A stretch of DNA of 64,000 nt from Bacteroidota bacterium (GTDB taxonomy: Bacteria; Bacteroidota; Bacteroidia; Chitinophagales; JADIYW01): positions 533,923 to 597,922 of the forward strand of contig CAUJCO010000013.1 of NCBI GenBank assembly GCA_963169645.1. The letters are read 5' to 3'. Under the pieces are notes generated by a model, which worked only from the letters and a program-made list of their open reading frames with translations, had not been told where the DNA came from and ran no database searches. The translations under genes were made by a program, and so were the position numbers. Position 1 is the stretch's first letter; every line of letters starts with the position of its first letter. Positions 27,191-36,557 of this stretch are shown piece after piece.

Positions 27191-28018
27191 TTATTGAACG
27201 ATATGAATTTTTCCGTCTGCCAAAAATAAGGCATTCACACCAGAATCTCCAATATCTAATCGGTCTAATTCTACGTGTTTTATTGTGCCTTTTATCCAAT
27301 TTGTTTGGCTTTGAAACGAATCTATTTGTGCTTGTGCCTGTTGCTTTACGTGATTCAATTCTTCTTCAAAATTATACGTCAATAACGTTGTTAAAAACAC
27401 ATTTATCTCGTGAAAATACCAATGATCTAATCCTTTTAAAAGTTGGTTATTGGTGATTAATTCATAGTGTAGATTATTGGTGCGAATTACATATTTTGGA
27501 TCATTAAAAAGAATTGCAGCCTTTAAAACGGCTTCTAATGGAATTGTTTTTTTAATAAACAACCAATGAATATGCAAGGTAAAAAAGATGCGTGCCGTTG
27601 CGTTGGTTCCGTCATTACCAAATTCAAATCGTTGGATAACGATATCGGCTTTGTTTTCAAATATTGGATAAACGATATTTGCAAAATTGGTATTAAAAAA
27701 AGTATTTACTTCTTTAAAGGGCATTTGAGCTTGTATGGAAATATCAAAGCCATAATCATCTAATTCAATTGCCGGATTAAACTGTAAAAAATGGATAGTG
27801 CGTTCTATGCCTCTTCGCATAATATTGTCCATATCACTTTTTATAAAGAGATTGATTTTAGCACCATCGATTTCAATTTCTATTTCTTCTTCAAAAATAT
27901 CAATCGGTTTTAATGAAATTAATTGCATAAAGCGACCTTCAGAAAAGAGATATTGACGTACTTGTTTCCAAGCATCCAAGAATACACTTTCTCCCAAAAC
28001 TCGTTCAAAAAGGCTCAT
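27191..28018 (-). CDS. uncharacterised protein, possibly DUF4403-related
   Basis: 275 residues with no signal peptide or clear membrane helix. Beta-rich segments alternate with polar stretches. The end (WIKGTIKHVELDRLDIGDSG and then ALFLADGKIHIV) recalls the last domain of DUF4403 lipid-binding-like proteins, but that family is longer and secreted, so the match is weak. Spacings of 33 bp to the thioredoxin gene and 21 bp to the epimerase gene suggest a three-gene unit. No function can be assigned. Confidence 0.7.
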   Translation of the reverse strand: MSLFERVLGESVFLDAWKQVRQYLFSEGRFMQLISLKPIDIFEEEIEIEIDGAKINLFIKSDMDNIMRRGIERTIHFLQFNPAIELDDYGFDISIQAQMPFKEVNTFFNTNFANIVYPIFENKADIVIQRFEFGNDGTNATARIFFTLHIHWLFIKKTIPLEAVLKAAILFNDPKYVIRTNNLHYELITNNQLLKGLDHWYFHEINVFLTTLLTYNFEEELNHVKQQAQAQIDSFQSQTNWIKGTIKHVELDRLDIGDSGVNALFLADGKIHIVQ

Positions 28019-28051
28019 TTCAATTGTAAAATTACACTTTTTGTTTTTTAC

Positions 28052-28534
28052 TTATAAGCCTAATTTTTGAAGATACATTTCCAACTGCCCTTCTTCGAGT
28101 GGCGTTTCGAGCAGCGCCTTCACTTTTTTGTTGTTTTGAATAATTAATGTTGCCGGAATACTGCCTTGCCAACGCGCATCAACAGACGGCAACCAATCAT
28201 ACGTACCATTTGTTTGAAGTAAATACGTTGGTGCTTTTACTTTTAATTTTGATAACTTCTGTGCTACTTTCTTAGCGTATCCAACTTGATCTAAACTCAC
28301 AATAATAAGTTGCGTTTTAGTGTCTTTATTTTTTTCATAGAACGCATTTAACACCGGCATTTCACGAATACACGGTCCGCACCATGTAGCAAAAAAGTTA
28401 ATGATATACGTCGTATCGTTTGCTTGTGTGTATCTATTTTTCAATTCCTCTAAATGGATGATTGGAATACTTGTTTGTGCCTTTAATGGCAAACATAAAC
28501 AACACCATAATCCTATCGTAAATAAAAACTTCAT
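28052..28534 (-). CDS. secreted thioredoxin-like protein (TlpA/ResA type)
   Basis: About 160 residues. The signal peptide MKFLFTIGLWCCLCLPLKAQ starts at the ATG at 28534; a longer frame from 28567 would put extra residues before it. The redox motif is FFATWCGPCIREMPVLNAFY. These exported proteins reduce or oxidise disulfides in the periplasm. The late GSIPATLII provides the cis-proline. It is divergent from the EamA transporter. Confidence 0.88.
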   Translation of the reverse strand: MKFLFTIGLWCCLCLPLKAQTSIPIIHLEELKNRYTQANDTTYIINFFATWCGPCIREMPVLNAFYEKNKDTKTQLIIVSLDQVGYAKKVAQKLSKLKVKAPTYLLQTNGTYDWLPSVDARWQGSIPATLIIQNNKKVKALLETPLEEGQLEMYLQKLGL

Positions 28535-28554
28535 ACCATTAATGTACAAAATAC

Positions 28555-28583
28555 TTGCCAAATACATAAAATCAATACCTTTG
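28555..28583 (+). promoter_or_regulatory. promoter of the EamA transporter gene
   Basis: TTG at 28555-28557, an 18-bp spacer and TACCTTTG at 28576-28583. The predicted start of transcription is about 28590, which is itself an ATG. Either the mRNA is leaderless or translation starts at the second ATG (28650). Confidence 0.6.
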
Positions 28584-28589
28584 CATGGT

Positions 28590-29522
28590 ATGAAGGAAAA
28601 GGATATAACTATACATCAAACTTCCATAAACAGCGAAATTGAGAAAAAAATGACCATCACTTTTTTTGATTGGGTGATATTTTTCGGACTATCCATCATT
28701 TGGGGATTTTCGTTTTTTTTCATCAAAAAAGGCTTAGAGGTTTTTCCTCCGGTAGATGTGGCTGCATTCCGAATGGTTATTGCATTTTTAGCATTTACAC
28801 CGCTCCTATTCATGCATCGTAAAAAATTGTTCGTGCGGCACGACAAACTTAAATTAATTCCGCTGTTGGGTTTGTTTGGCAATTTAATTCCTGCATTATT
28901 GTTTTGTATTGCCGGCACCAAAATTGAAAGTGCACTATCGGGCATAATGAACTCTACTACACCATTATTTGCATTATGTATCGGCAGTTTATTTTTTGGC
29001 GTGATGCTCACCGGAAAAAAGTTATTCGGTGTTGGAATTGGAATCATCGGCACTTTGATGATTGTATTGTCCAATCAAAGTATTAGTAGCATCAACCTAT
29101 ATGTATTATTGCCCTTAATGGCCACCATCTCGTATGGATTGAATGCTAACTTGTTCAAATATTATTTTCAAAAAAGCGACCCGATAGTGATTGCGTTATT
29201 ACAATATTTTTTTGTAGGCGTGGTGTGTTTAGCTTATTTAATTTATTCCGGAGCAATATCAAAAATAATTCTAGAACCGGCATTGTGTTGGCAGTCACTC
29301 AAGTATTTGCTGTTATTAGGCGTTTTTGGTACGGCTATGGCACAAGTATATTTTAATATTTTAACCCAAAGAACATCGGCACTATTTGCCACTATGACTA
29401 CTTATGTAATCCCATTTGTGTCTATTGTAATTGGTTTATTTATTGGAGAAAAAGTGTTGCCGTTACAAATAATTGGGTTGTTTATTATCTTAATCGGCAT
29501 TTATATAGGTTCTAAAAATTAA
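28590..29522 (+). CDS. EamA/DMT-family transporter
   Basis: About 310 residues from the ATG at 28590, or 290 from the ATG at 28650, which has GAGAAA just upstream. Ten hydrophobic segments form two EamA repeats; the first begins VIFFGLSIIWGFSFFFIKKG, and the end is FIGEKVLPLQIIGLFIIL. It is an inner-membrane exporter or permease of unknown metabolite. Earlier in-frame starts near 28401 lie inside the divergent thioredoxin gene and are not used, because the promoter is downstream of them. Confidence 0.88.
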   Translation: MKEKDITIHQTSINSEIEKKMTITFFDWVIFFGLSIIWGFSFFFIKKGLEVFPPVDVAAFRMVIAFLAFTPLLFMHRKKLFVRHDKLKLIPLLGLFGNLIPALLFCIAGTKIESALSGIMNSTTPLFALCIGSLFFGVMLTGKKLFGVGIGIIGTLMIVLSNQSISSINLYVLLPLMATISYGLNANLFKYYFQKSDPIVIALLQYFFVGVVCLAYLIYSGAISKIILEPALCWQSLKYLLLLGVFGTAMAQVYFNILTQRTSALFATMTTYVIPFVSIVIGLFIGEKVLPLQIIGLFIILIGIYIGSKN

Positions 29523-29656
29523 TGTTTTTTGCCGGAGCCAAATGTAGGGCAATCGCATTTTTTTGCTTTTGCGGCTGCACACGCATTCAGCAAACAAACC
29601 GAAACTAAAAGAATCAGCAAATGTGTTTTGATATTTTGAATTTTTAGTTGTAACAT
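29519..29656 (-). CDS. very small lipoprotein (45 residues)
   Basis: The frame reads MLQLKIQNIKTHLLILLVSV then CLLNACAAAK and ends CDCPTFGSGKKH. A hydrophobic stretch is followed by a lipobox (LNAC), so the mature peptide would be only about 20 residues with a Cys-x-Cys-Pro motif. It fills the gap between the EamA gene, which it overlaps by four bases at the stop, and the divergent gamma-carbonic anhydrase gene. Short lipoproteins ending in a CDCP-type motif occur in Bacteroidota; the role is unknown. Confidence 0.6.
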   Translation of the reverse strand: MLQLKIQNIKTHLLILLVSVCLLNACAAAKAKKCDCPTFGSGKKH

Positions 29657-29674
29657 AGCATAAAATTAATAAAA

Positions 29675-30187
29675 ATGGCACACATTTTACCTTGTAAAGA
29701 TAAAACGCCACAAATGGGTGAAAATTGTTATATCGCACCCAATGCCACTATCGTGGGTGATGTAATAATGGGAGATGATTGCAGTATTTGGTTTAATGCT
29801 GTGGTGCGTGGTGATGTAAATTCAATAAAAATGGGCAACAAAGTCAACATTCAAGATGGCGCTGTTTTGCATTGTACTTATCAAAAAACAAAAGTAAACA
29901 TAGGAGATAATGTGTCCATTGGGCACAATGCGTTGGTACATGGCTGCACCATTGAAGATAATGTATTAATTGGTATGGGTGCCATTGTGATGGATAATTG
30001 CTACATAGAAAAAAACGCCTTGATTGCCGCCGGAGCGGTGGTGTTGGAAAATACACGTGTAGAAGCCGGAAGCATTTATGCCGGTGTGCCTGCCAAAAAA
30101 GTAAAACAATTAGATGAAGCTACTTTCAAAGACCAAAATGAACGCATTGCAAATAACTATGTGAAATATGCAAGTTGGTTTAAATAA
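29675..30187 (+). CDS. gamma-carbonic anhydrase-like hexapeptide-repeat protein
   Basis: A 170-residue left-handed beta-helix protein of the YrdA/PaaY type. Repeats such as APNATIVGDVIMGDDCSIWF and GDNVSIGHNALVHGCTIEDN carry histidines (VLHCT, GHNALVHG) at the usual metal-ligand positions. The protein ends with a C-terminal helix. The enzymatic activity of this group is often unproven, so the substrate is uncertain. The gene is convergent with the first GT-D-like gene, 4 bp away. Confidence 0.9.
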   Translation: MAHILPCKDKTPQMGENCYIAPNATIVGDVIMGDDCSIWFNAVVRGDVNSIKMGNKVNIQDGAVLHCTYQKTKVNIGDNVSIGHNALVHGCTIEDNVLIGMGAIVMDNCYIEKNALIAAGAVVLENTRVEAGSIYAGVPAKKVKQLDEATFKDQNERIANNYVKYASWFK

Positions 30188-30191
30188 CTAT

Positions 30192-31175
30192 TTACCAATA
30201 ACAACCATCTTCCACTTTCTTATAGCCATCGGGTGTGTCTTCGGGAAATGGACGTACCCAATGTTCGTTATAAAATTGATTGATTTGGGGATTGTCATCC
30301 CATCGTGCACCTTTAATTCCAAATAATATTTGGAGTGAACCTCCAAAATGAATAGCTTGTTTTCCTAAATCTTTAGCATACGCTGCCAAAGGTAATCCAT
30401 ACGCACCGGCACCGATTAATGCAATATCAAAGTCCGTTTGTTGCATTTGTTTTTTCATGCTTTCTAATGCTTCAAACCAACTAGAAAAACCACTATCATT
30501 AAAGGCAGCAGACTGAACCGCTTTTATCGTTTTTAATTCGAAGGCAGGAAGTATACCCGGATTGGTAAACAACAAAGATTGTTTGGCATATTGATGCTGT
30601 ATCGTTTTTTCAAAAGGATGAATTACTAATACTTTTTTTCCTGCTAATTGTTTGCTCCAGGGTTGCGCAGAATAATATGGTTCTATACTTTCCAAAGGAA
30701 TTAATTGGGCATGCGTTAAGTACTTTTGATGCATTATTTGTTCACCATAATTATACCAAACGCCCAATGCATCTATCCGCTTTAATGAATCAATATACAA
30801 TTCCGAAAACTGAATGAGATGCTCATTATTCACGGGGAAAAAACCTGCATTTCGTTCTATATTCACAATGCTTTTGGGTGACCAATCGGCTACCTTGCCT
30901 ATTATTTGAGCATAAATTCTATGTAGTCTATTTAGTTTTTTTAATTCACCTATTTCTAGATAATCTATGAGTACGGATAATTCTACTTGCCCAAATCTAC
31001 TTACCATAAACGGTTTACCATCCAACAATAATTTATATATTAAATCGCATCCTTCATTGATACTTAGAATGGAGTTGGCCGGAAAAGATGATGCATTAAT
31101 CAATTGTCTGGCTACTCCAAATAATCTATCATGAATACGGATTCCAAGTTTAATTATTGCTGCTTCTAATCCCAT
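30192..31175 (-). CDS. GT-D-like polysaccharide protein, copy A
   Basis: 327 residues, cytoplasmic by appearance. MVSRFGQVELSVLIDYLEI near residues 53-71 recalls the RFGDGE motif of GT-D fold (DUF1792-type) glycosyltransferases. The second half contains KVLVIHPFEKTIQ, DIALIGAGAYGLPLAAYAKD and HFGGSLQILFGIKGARWD, a Rossmann-like region. Its C-terminal part is nearly identical to copy B (31577-32554), while the N-terminal halves differ strongly. It lies at the end of the ugd-uxs unit but is separated from copy B by 401 bp. The glycosyltransferase role is inferred. Confidence 0.65.
   Translation of the reverse strand: MGLEAAIIKLGIRIHDRLFGVARQLINASSFPANSILSINEGCDLIYKLLLDGKPFMVSRFGQVELSVLIDYLEIGELKKLNRLHRIYAQIIGKVADWSPKSIVNIERNAGFFPVNNEHLIQFSELYIDSLKRIDALGVWYNYGEQIMHQKYLTHAQLIPLESIEPYYSAQPWSKQLAGKKVLVIHPFEKTIQHQYAKQSLLFTNPGILPAFELKTIKAVQSAAFNDSGFSSWFEALESMKKQMQQTDFDIALIGAGAYGLPLAAYAKDLGKQAIHFGGSLQILFGIKGARWDDNPQINQFYNEHWVRPFPEDTPDGYKKVEDGCYW
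30297..30687 (-). repeat. 391-bp near-identical segment, copy A
   Basis: It differs from 31682-32072 at about five positions, so it is roughly 98-99 percent identical, whereas flanking coding sequence falls off sharply on the 5' side. This pattern suggests gene conversion or a recent partial duplication between the two GT-D-like genes. Confidence 0.85.
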
Positions 31176-31576
31176 GCGTTTTGCTTATTTTTTTGAATTA
31201 TATTAATATAGTGTGTTATACTTCTTTTACGTCCGTATTCAGGTATCAATTAATAATTCTAAGTTCAAGTAATAAATATGATATAAGATTCTGACTTTTA
31301 AATGTATCTAATTAGGTATTACATCCATAAATGAGATGATGTAATCTTTTGCACATCTTCAAAATTAAAAAAATAAAAATAGAATTTTAAAAGCTAATTT
31401 CTATACAAAGTACTTCCCAGTCTTAGTTGAAAATTTGATAGCCTAATTGTTTGTATAAATGGAAACGAATTTTTAAGAAAAAAACTCAAATAATTTCGAA
31501 AGTATAAAAAATCTACGGTTAAAAGAAAATATATTAACAGTAATATTGCATTGAAGATTATATAATCTAAAATTAC
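31176..31576. other. 401-bp AT-rich gap between the GT-D-like genes
   Basis: No convincing gene, promoter box or terminator was seen. A short inverted repeat ATTACATC/GATGTAAT lies near 31318-31344 without a T-run. The gap may be the scar of the rearrangement that produced the two copies. Confidence 0.5.
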
Positions 31577-32554
31577 TTACCAATAGCAACCGTCTTCCAC
31601 TTTCTTAAAATCATTGGGTGTATCTTCGGGAAATGGGCGTACCCAATGTTCGTTATAAAATTTATTGAATCTTGTATCATTATCCCATCGTGCACCTTTA
31701 ATTCCAAATAATATTTGGAGTGAACCTCCAAAATGAATAGCTTGTTTTCCTAAATCTTTAGCATACGCTGCTAAAGGTAATCCATACGCACCGGCACCGA
31801 TTAATACAATATCAAAGTCCGTTTGTTGCATTTGTTTTTTCATGCTTTCTAATGCTTCAAACCAACTAGAAAAACCACTATCATTAAAGGCAGCAGACTG
31901 AACCGCTTTTATCGTTTTTAATTCGAAGGCAGGAAGTATATCCGGATTGGTAAACAACAAAGATTGTTTGGCATATTGATGCTGTATCGTTTTTTCAAAA
32001 GGATGAATTACTAATACTTTTTTTCCGGCTAATTGTTTGCTCCAGGGTTGCGCAGAATAATACGGTTCTATGCTTCTTAATCTAATTAATTGGGCGTGCT
32101 TACAGTATTTATCACAAACGATATCTTCATAATAATTATACCAGACACCCAATATGTCTGCCTTTGGTAATTCAGAAAAATACAATAAACTAAATTTTTC
32201 TAAATCTTGAGGTGTATTCGGAAAAAAACCAGAGTATCGATGCATAGCATAACCCGTATAATGTTGCCATGTATTATATTTCCCTTGAATTCTTTTCCAT
32301 ATTCTTATTAATGAAGCATCCTGCTTTAATTCTTCTATTTCTAATGCATTTTTTAAACACCATAGCTCCGTAGAACCAATGCGTGTAATCATGCAAGGCT
32401 TTCCTGTTTCGAGTAAATCATGAATATATTGATTCCCACCTTCTACCGTAGCTATTGGTTTATCAAAATAAAAATCAGTTTCAGGAATTTTCCTACTTAT
32501 AGGTTTAAACTTTTCATGAATCTTCCTACCAACTTTTACTATGAATTCTTCCAT
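31577..32554 (-). CDS. GT-D-like polysaccharide protein, copy B
   Basis: 325 residues, paralogue of copy A. The N-terminal half is distinct, with MITRIGSTELWCLKNALEIE in place of the RFGQVE stretch of copy A. The segment from SIEPYYSAQPWSKQLAGK to GIKGARWD is almost identical in both. It starts 3 bp after the uxs stop, so it belongs to the ugd-uxs unit. It probably acts on polysaccharide assembly, perhaps using UDP-xylose or UDP-glucuronate made by its neighbours; this is inference from position. Confidence 0.65.
   Translation of the reverse strand: MEEFIVKVGRKIHEKFKPISRKIPETDFYFDKPIATVEGGNQYIHDLLETGKPCMITRIGSTELWCLKNALEIEELKQDASLIRIWKRIQGKYNTWQHYTGYAMHRYSGFFPNTPQDLEKFSLLYFSELPKADILGVWYNYYEDIVCDKYCKHAQLIRLRSIEPYYSAQPWSKQLAGKKVLVIHPFEKTIQHQYAKQSLLFTNPDILPAFELKTIKAVQSAAFNDSGFSSWFEALESMKKQMQQTDFDIVLIGAGAYGLPLAAYAKDLGKQAIHFGGSLQILFGIKGARWDNDTRFNKFYNEHWVRPFPEDTPNDFKKVEDGCYW
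31682..32072 (-). repeat. 391-bp near-identical segment, copy B
   Basis: Partner of 30297-30687 at a constant offset of 1385 bp, in direct orientation. Recombination between the two would delete the 401-bp gap and fuse the genes. Confidence 0.85.
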
Positions 32555-32557
32555 CTT

Positions 32558-33508
32558 TTATTTACCCAATTCTTTCTTGAAATATTCTAAAGTAATTTTT
32601 AACCCTTCGCTTCTTTCTACTTTAGGTTCCCATCCTAAAATTTGTTTTGCTTTAGTGATGTCTGGTCTTCTTTGTTTCGGGTCATCCGTTGGCAAAGGAT
32701 GATATGAAATCTTGGATGGCGTATCTACTAATTTAAGAATTTCTTCGGCAAACTGCAACAAGGTAATTTCTTGCGGATTACCAATATTTACTGGCAAATG
32801 GTAATCACTCAATAACAGTTTATATATACCATCAATCAAGTCAGAAACATAACAGAAAGAGCGAGTTTGAGAGCCATCTCCGAAAATTGTTAAATCTTCT
32901 CCATTGAGAGCTTGGCTCATAAATGCCGGCAAGGCACGACCATCATCTAAGCGCATTCGTGGTCCATACGTATTAAAAATGCGGACAATTCGAGTTTCTA
33001 CTCCGTGGAAAGTATGGTATGCCATCGTAATAGCTTCTTGGAATCGTTTGGCTTCATCATATACGCCACGCGGACCCACCGGATTGACATTGCCCCAATA
33101 TTCTTCCGGTTGCGGATGCACATTGGGATCGCCATAAACTTCCGATGTAGAAGCAATCAACATGCGTGCCTTTTTCTCTTTTGCCAAACCTAATAAATTA
33201 TGCGTTCCTAAGGAACCCACCTTTAATGTTTGGATGGGCATTTTCAAATAATCTATTGGCGATGCCGGAGAAGCAAAATGCAAGATATAATCTAATTTTC
33301 CCGGAACATGCACAAAGCGACTTACATCGTGGTGATAATATTCAAAATCTTTAGATGGAAAAAGATGCTCTATGTTTTTTATATTTCCGGTGATGAGATT
33401 ATCCATACCAATTACATGATAGCCTTCGGCTAAAAATTTATCGCATAAATGTGAGCCTAAAAATCCGGCGGCACCTGTAATCAACACACGTTTTTTATCT
33501 TGAGACAT
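32558..33508 (-). CDS. uxs: UDP-glucuronate decarboxylase (UDP-xylose synthase)
   Basis: A 316-residue extended SDR enzyme. The Rossmann motif is [16 protein letters not shown], the catalytic region [20 protein letters not shown] with [10 protein letters not shown], and [16 protein letters not shown] is a hallmark of the UXS family. It converts UDP-glucuronate to UDP-xylose. It follows ugd by 25 bp, so the two steps from UDP-glucose are encoded together. Confidence 0.92.
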   Translation of the reverse strand: MSQDKKRVLITGAAGFLGSHLCDKFLAEGYHVIGMDNLITGNIKNIEHLFPSKDFEYYHHDVSRFVHVPGKLDYILHFASPASPIDYLKMPIQTLKVGSLGTHNLLGLAKEKKARMLIASTSEVYGDPNVHPQPEEYWGNVNPVGPRGVYDEAKRFQEAITMAYHTFHGVETRIVRIFNTYGPRMRLDDGRALPAFMSQALNGEDLTIFGDGSQTRSFCYVSDLIDGIYKLLLSDYHLPVNIGNPQEITLLQFAEEILKLVDTPSKISYHPLPTDDPKQRRPDITKAKQILGWEPKVERSEGLKITLEYFKKELGK

Positions 33509-33533
33509 TTTTATAATATTATAAGTGAGAAAA

Positions 33534-34868
33534 TTAAATAGTAATGGTTTTACGGCCGATGCTATTGTAATAAAAACCTTCGTTTTCCATTACATCTAAA
33601 TCGTATAAATTTCTACCGTCAAAAATCACCGGCGATTTTAAGGATGCTTTTACTCTGGAGAAATCCGGTGTTCTAAATTCTGTCCACTCAGTTAATATTG
33701 CTAAGAAATCAGCTTCTTCTATTGCTTTATAATATGAATCTACAAAATGTAATTTTGATTTTTGCTGCTCTGATAAAGAAGAAAAATGTTGTTGTACATT
33801 TGGCATGGCTTCCGGATCATAAGCAACAATTTCAGCACCGGCTTTTAATAAATCTTCTATGATATACAATGAAGGCGCTTCACGAATATCGTCTGTATTT
33901 GGTTTAAATGCCAAGCCCCAAAGTGCAATTTTTTTTCCGTTTAAATCATTTCCATAATGATTAAAAATTTTCTCTACCAACACATGTTTCTGTGTCTCAT
34001 TCACTTGCATCACAGCTTTCAGAATTTTGAAATCGTACCCATTTTCATCGGCTGTTTTGGCTAATGCTTGTACATCTTTCGGGAAACAACTTCCACCATA
34101 ACCAATTCCTGGAAACAAGAAACGTTTTCCAATACGGTTATCGGTTCCCATTCCTTGACGAACTGTTTCTACATCGGCGCCAGTTTTTTCGCATAAATTA
34201 GCCAACTCATTCATAAAAGAAATACGAGCAGCCAAATAAGAATTGGCCGCATACTTTGTCATTTCTGAAGAGCGTTCATCCATAAAAATGATAGGATTTC
34301 CTTGGCGAACAAAAGGTTTGTACAACTCTTCCATCAATTTACGAGCTCGCTCTGAACGCGTACCAACTACCACGCGATCGGGTTTCATAAAATCATCTAC
34401 GGCTACGCCTTCTCTTAAAAACTCAGGATTGGAAACTACATCAAACTCGACTGTAGCATTTTTTGCAATAGCAGCCCTTGTTTTCTCTGCTGTACCAACA
34501 GGCACTGTGCTTTTATTAATTATGACTTTATAGTCTTTCATGATTTTGCCTAATTGGTCGGCCACACCCAACACGTATTTTAAATCGGCAGCACCATCTT
34601 CACCGGGTGGCGTAGGCAATGCTAAAAAAATGAGGGTTACATCTTGGATGGCTTCTTCTAAGTTGGTGGTAAAACTTAATCTACCTTCTTTTATATTTCG
34701 GTGGAATAGGACCTCTAATCCGGGTTCATAAATCGGAATTTTTCCATCCTTCATTTGAGCAACTTTCTGTGCATCGATATCTACGCAAACAACATTATTA
34801 CCGGTTTCGGCCAAACAAGTTCCGGACACCAAGCCTACATAACCGGTTCCTACCACTGCAATTTTCAT
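33534..34868 (-). CDS. ugd: UDP-glucose 6-dehydrogenase
   Basis: 444 residues. It oxidises UDP-glucose to UDP-glucuronate with two NAD. The N-terminal [20 protein letters not shown], the catalytic cysteine in [16 protein letters not shown] and the C-terminal [18 protein letters not shown] are all present. First gene of the ugd-uxs-GT-D-like unit. Confidence 0.96.
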   Translation of the reverse strand: MKIAVVGTGYVGLVSGTCLAETGNNVVCVDIDAQKVAQMKDGKIPIYEPGLEVLFHRNIKEGRLSFTTNLEEAIQDVTLIFLALPTPPGEDGAADLKYVLGVADQLGKIMKDYKVIINKSTVPVGTAEKTRAAIAKNATVEFDVVSNPEFLREGVAVDDFMKPDRVVVGTRSERARKLMEELYKPFVRQGNPIIFMDERSSEMTKYAANSYLAARISFMNELANLCEKTGADVETVRQGMGTDNRIGKRFLFPGIGYGGSCFPKDVQALAKTADENGYDFKILKAVMQVNETQKHVLVEKIFNHYGNDLNGKKIALWGLAFKPNTDDIREAPSLYIIEDLLKAGAEIVAYDPEAMPNVQQHFSSLSEQQKSKLHFVDSYYKAIEEADFLAILTEWTEFRTPDFSRVKASLKSPVIFDGRNLYDLDVMENEGFYYNSIGRKTITI

Positions 34869-34941
34869 ATTAGGTTAATTTTAAAGAGATGTGATGTTAA
34901 AATTCAGCGTTTTATAAAAATGCGAAGATACTAATTTAAAG

Positions 34942-36327
34942 TTATTTTTTAGAAGCAATCATTTTTTTGGTCGAATCTGCCAAAATAAAGAATGCTAATA
35001 AATAAAATGGCATAAACGGGATTTTATAACGTGCCAACGCACCAAAATTAAAGCTGGTAAAGCCGACAGCAAAGGCAAAAATGATGGAAAATATTAAGCA
35101 AAATTGTACTTCGGGGTTGTTGGATATTTGTTTCAATGTACCAAAAAACCCGGCTTTAAATATTTGTCTGACAGTGATGGTAAAAAATACCAATCCTTCC
35201 AAAGAAGACAACATTAAAATGGGCTTTTTTGCTTCCCATAAATAAGGACGGAACAAAGCCACATTGACTGCACTTGGAAAAACTTTCAGCATACCCATCA
35301 TTGTAAAATCAATATCACCTAATGTATAGAAAGAAGTGCTTCCTACCATTTTAGAAGAGGTAATCAACCAATTTTGGGTGTCTTGTGCCGTACGCATCAT
35401 ATTTTCGAAGGAATATCGCTCAGCAACCTTGCCCATTTGAGTTAAAATTGTTATCCCTAATCCAACACCAACCACCATCATTACCGGACCAATAATTGCT
35501 TTTATAAATGGGCTTTTGATGGTATATCGATATCTAGAGAAGATCCAAAAACCCACCGCCGGGGCAAATGCCAATATGATATATACTTTTATTTGCATAA
35601 TAGCATAAACAGAAATTAGAACTAAAAAAACATTTTTAGGCACATTTCTTCCTTTTAAAAACGCCTCATACACTGAATTGGTAAATATTCCAATGAATCC
35701 CATACAGACAGGGTCTTTTAATTGGCCTCCACCCCAAAAACAAACAGAAGGAATGAACAAACATGCAATGGCAATTTCTTTGTGTAAATGCGGATAAATA
35801 TCTACAAATGTTTTATACAATAACCAGCCACCCATCATACAAAATGCAGCGTACATGATACATAAAGAGACATACGAAGACATACATAAGAAGCTTAAAA
35901 AGAAACTTATCGTAATCACAATTCTTGAACTATCATCTGTTAAATAGGTGCCTCCAGCCAACATATAACTATCCATTACATAATGTGCTTCGAAACTATC
36001 CGGACGAAACATCATGTGATAGGTAGCCGTTGGGTCAATAAATAGATAATCTCTTAATTGCATGACATTACATAAATAGGCAAATGTATCACCACCACCA
36101 TAATAAAATACAAAAACTAAAACAAACATAAAGCTACTCACAGCTTTCACTTTAAATGCATTAACTAAATAGGAATAATGTACAGTGCCTTTATACTTTG
36201 AATTGGCCACTTTCATGACTACATAATACCATAAGAACAGATAAATTGGAGCGAAAATAAAATCGTTTAAAAACAAAAAGTGATTTGCAAAAACATCTTC
36301 TGTATTAGTAAATATTCCTAACAGCAT
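34942..36327 (-). CDS. polytopic membrane protein, EpsG/Wzy-like
   Basis: 461 residues with about ten to twelve hydrophobic segments. The stretch FYYGGGDTFAYLC after the second segment and PSVCFWGGGQLKDPVCMGFI in the middle recall the lKD motif of EpsG-type polysaccharide polymerases and related GT-C-like proteins. It lies 73 bp upstream of ugd on the same strand and is divergent from the Wzm/Wzt exporter genes. Polymerase activity is inferred; a lipid-linked sugar transferase is also possible. Confidence 0.6.
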   Translation of the reverse strand: MLLGIFTNTEDVFANHFLFLNDFIFAPIYLFLWYYVVMKVANSKYKGTVHYSYLVNAFKVKAVSSFMFVLVFVFYYGGGDTFAYLCNVMQLRDYLFIDPTATYHMMFRPDSFEAHYVMDSYMLAGGTYLTDDSSRIVITISFFLSFLCMSSYVSLCIMYAAFCMMGGWLLYKTFVDIYPHLHKEIAIACLFIPSVCFWGGGQLKDPVCMGFIGIFTNSVYEAFLKGRNVPKNVFLVLISVYAIMQIKVYIILAFAPAVGFWIFSRYRYTIKSPFIKAIIGPVMMVVGVGLGITILTQMGKVAERYSFENMMRTAQDTQNWLITSSKMVGSTSFYTLGDIDFTMMGMLKVFPSAVNVALFRPYLWEAKKPILMLSSLEGLVFFTITVRQIFKAGFFGTLKQISNNPEVQFCLIFSIIFAFAVGFTSFNFGALARYKIPFMPFYLLAFFILADSTKKMIASKK

Positions 36328-36537
36328 TATCTCCTATTTTTTAGCATATGTATGGAATACTATCTGAATTATATAAATAGCTTCTTTAGGTTATTAGAAT
36401 AGAAATTACATTTTATTCACCATACAAACTGGCTTATTAATACAGTTGTAATGGAAAAACTGAAATGCAAGTTAGCAAATTAAATCAAAAATCAATTCAA
36501 TTCCATTTTTCAGCTTCTTAATATTTTTTCATTTCTG

Positions 36538-36545
36538 TATCTTTG
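36538..36545 (+). promoter_or_regulatory. -7 box of the wzm-wzt operon
   Basis: TATCTTTG, exact TAnnTTTG, 12 bp before the ATG. The leader would be only about six bases long. The whole plus-strand polysaccharide operon to 44206 could be read from here. Confidence 0.6.
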
Positions 36546-36557
36546 CTTAACTGAAGT

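Noticed and set aside
31176..31576. Possible gene or regulatory RNA in the 401-bp gap
   Set aside because: No frame of useful length with a plausible start, no promoter box and no hairpin with a T-run was found; the inverted repeat near 31318-31344 is short.
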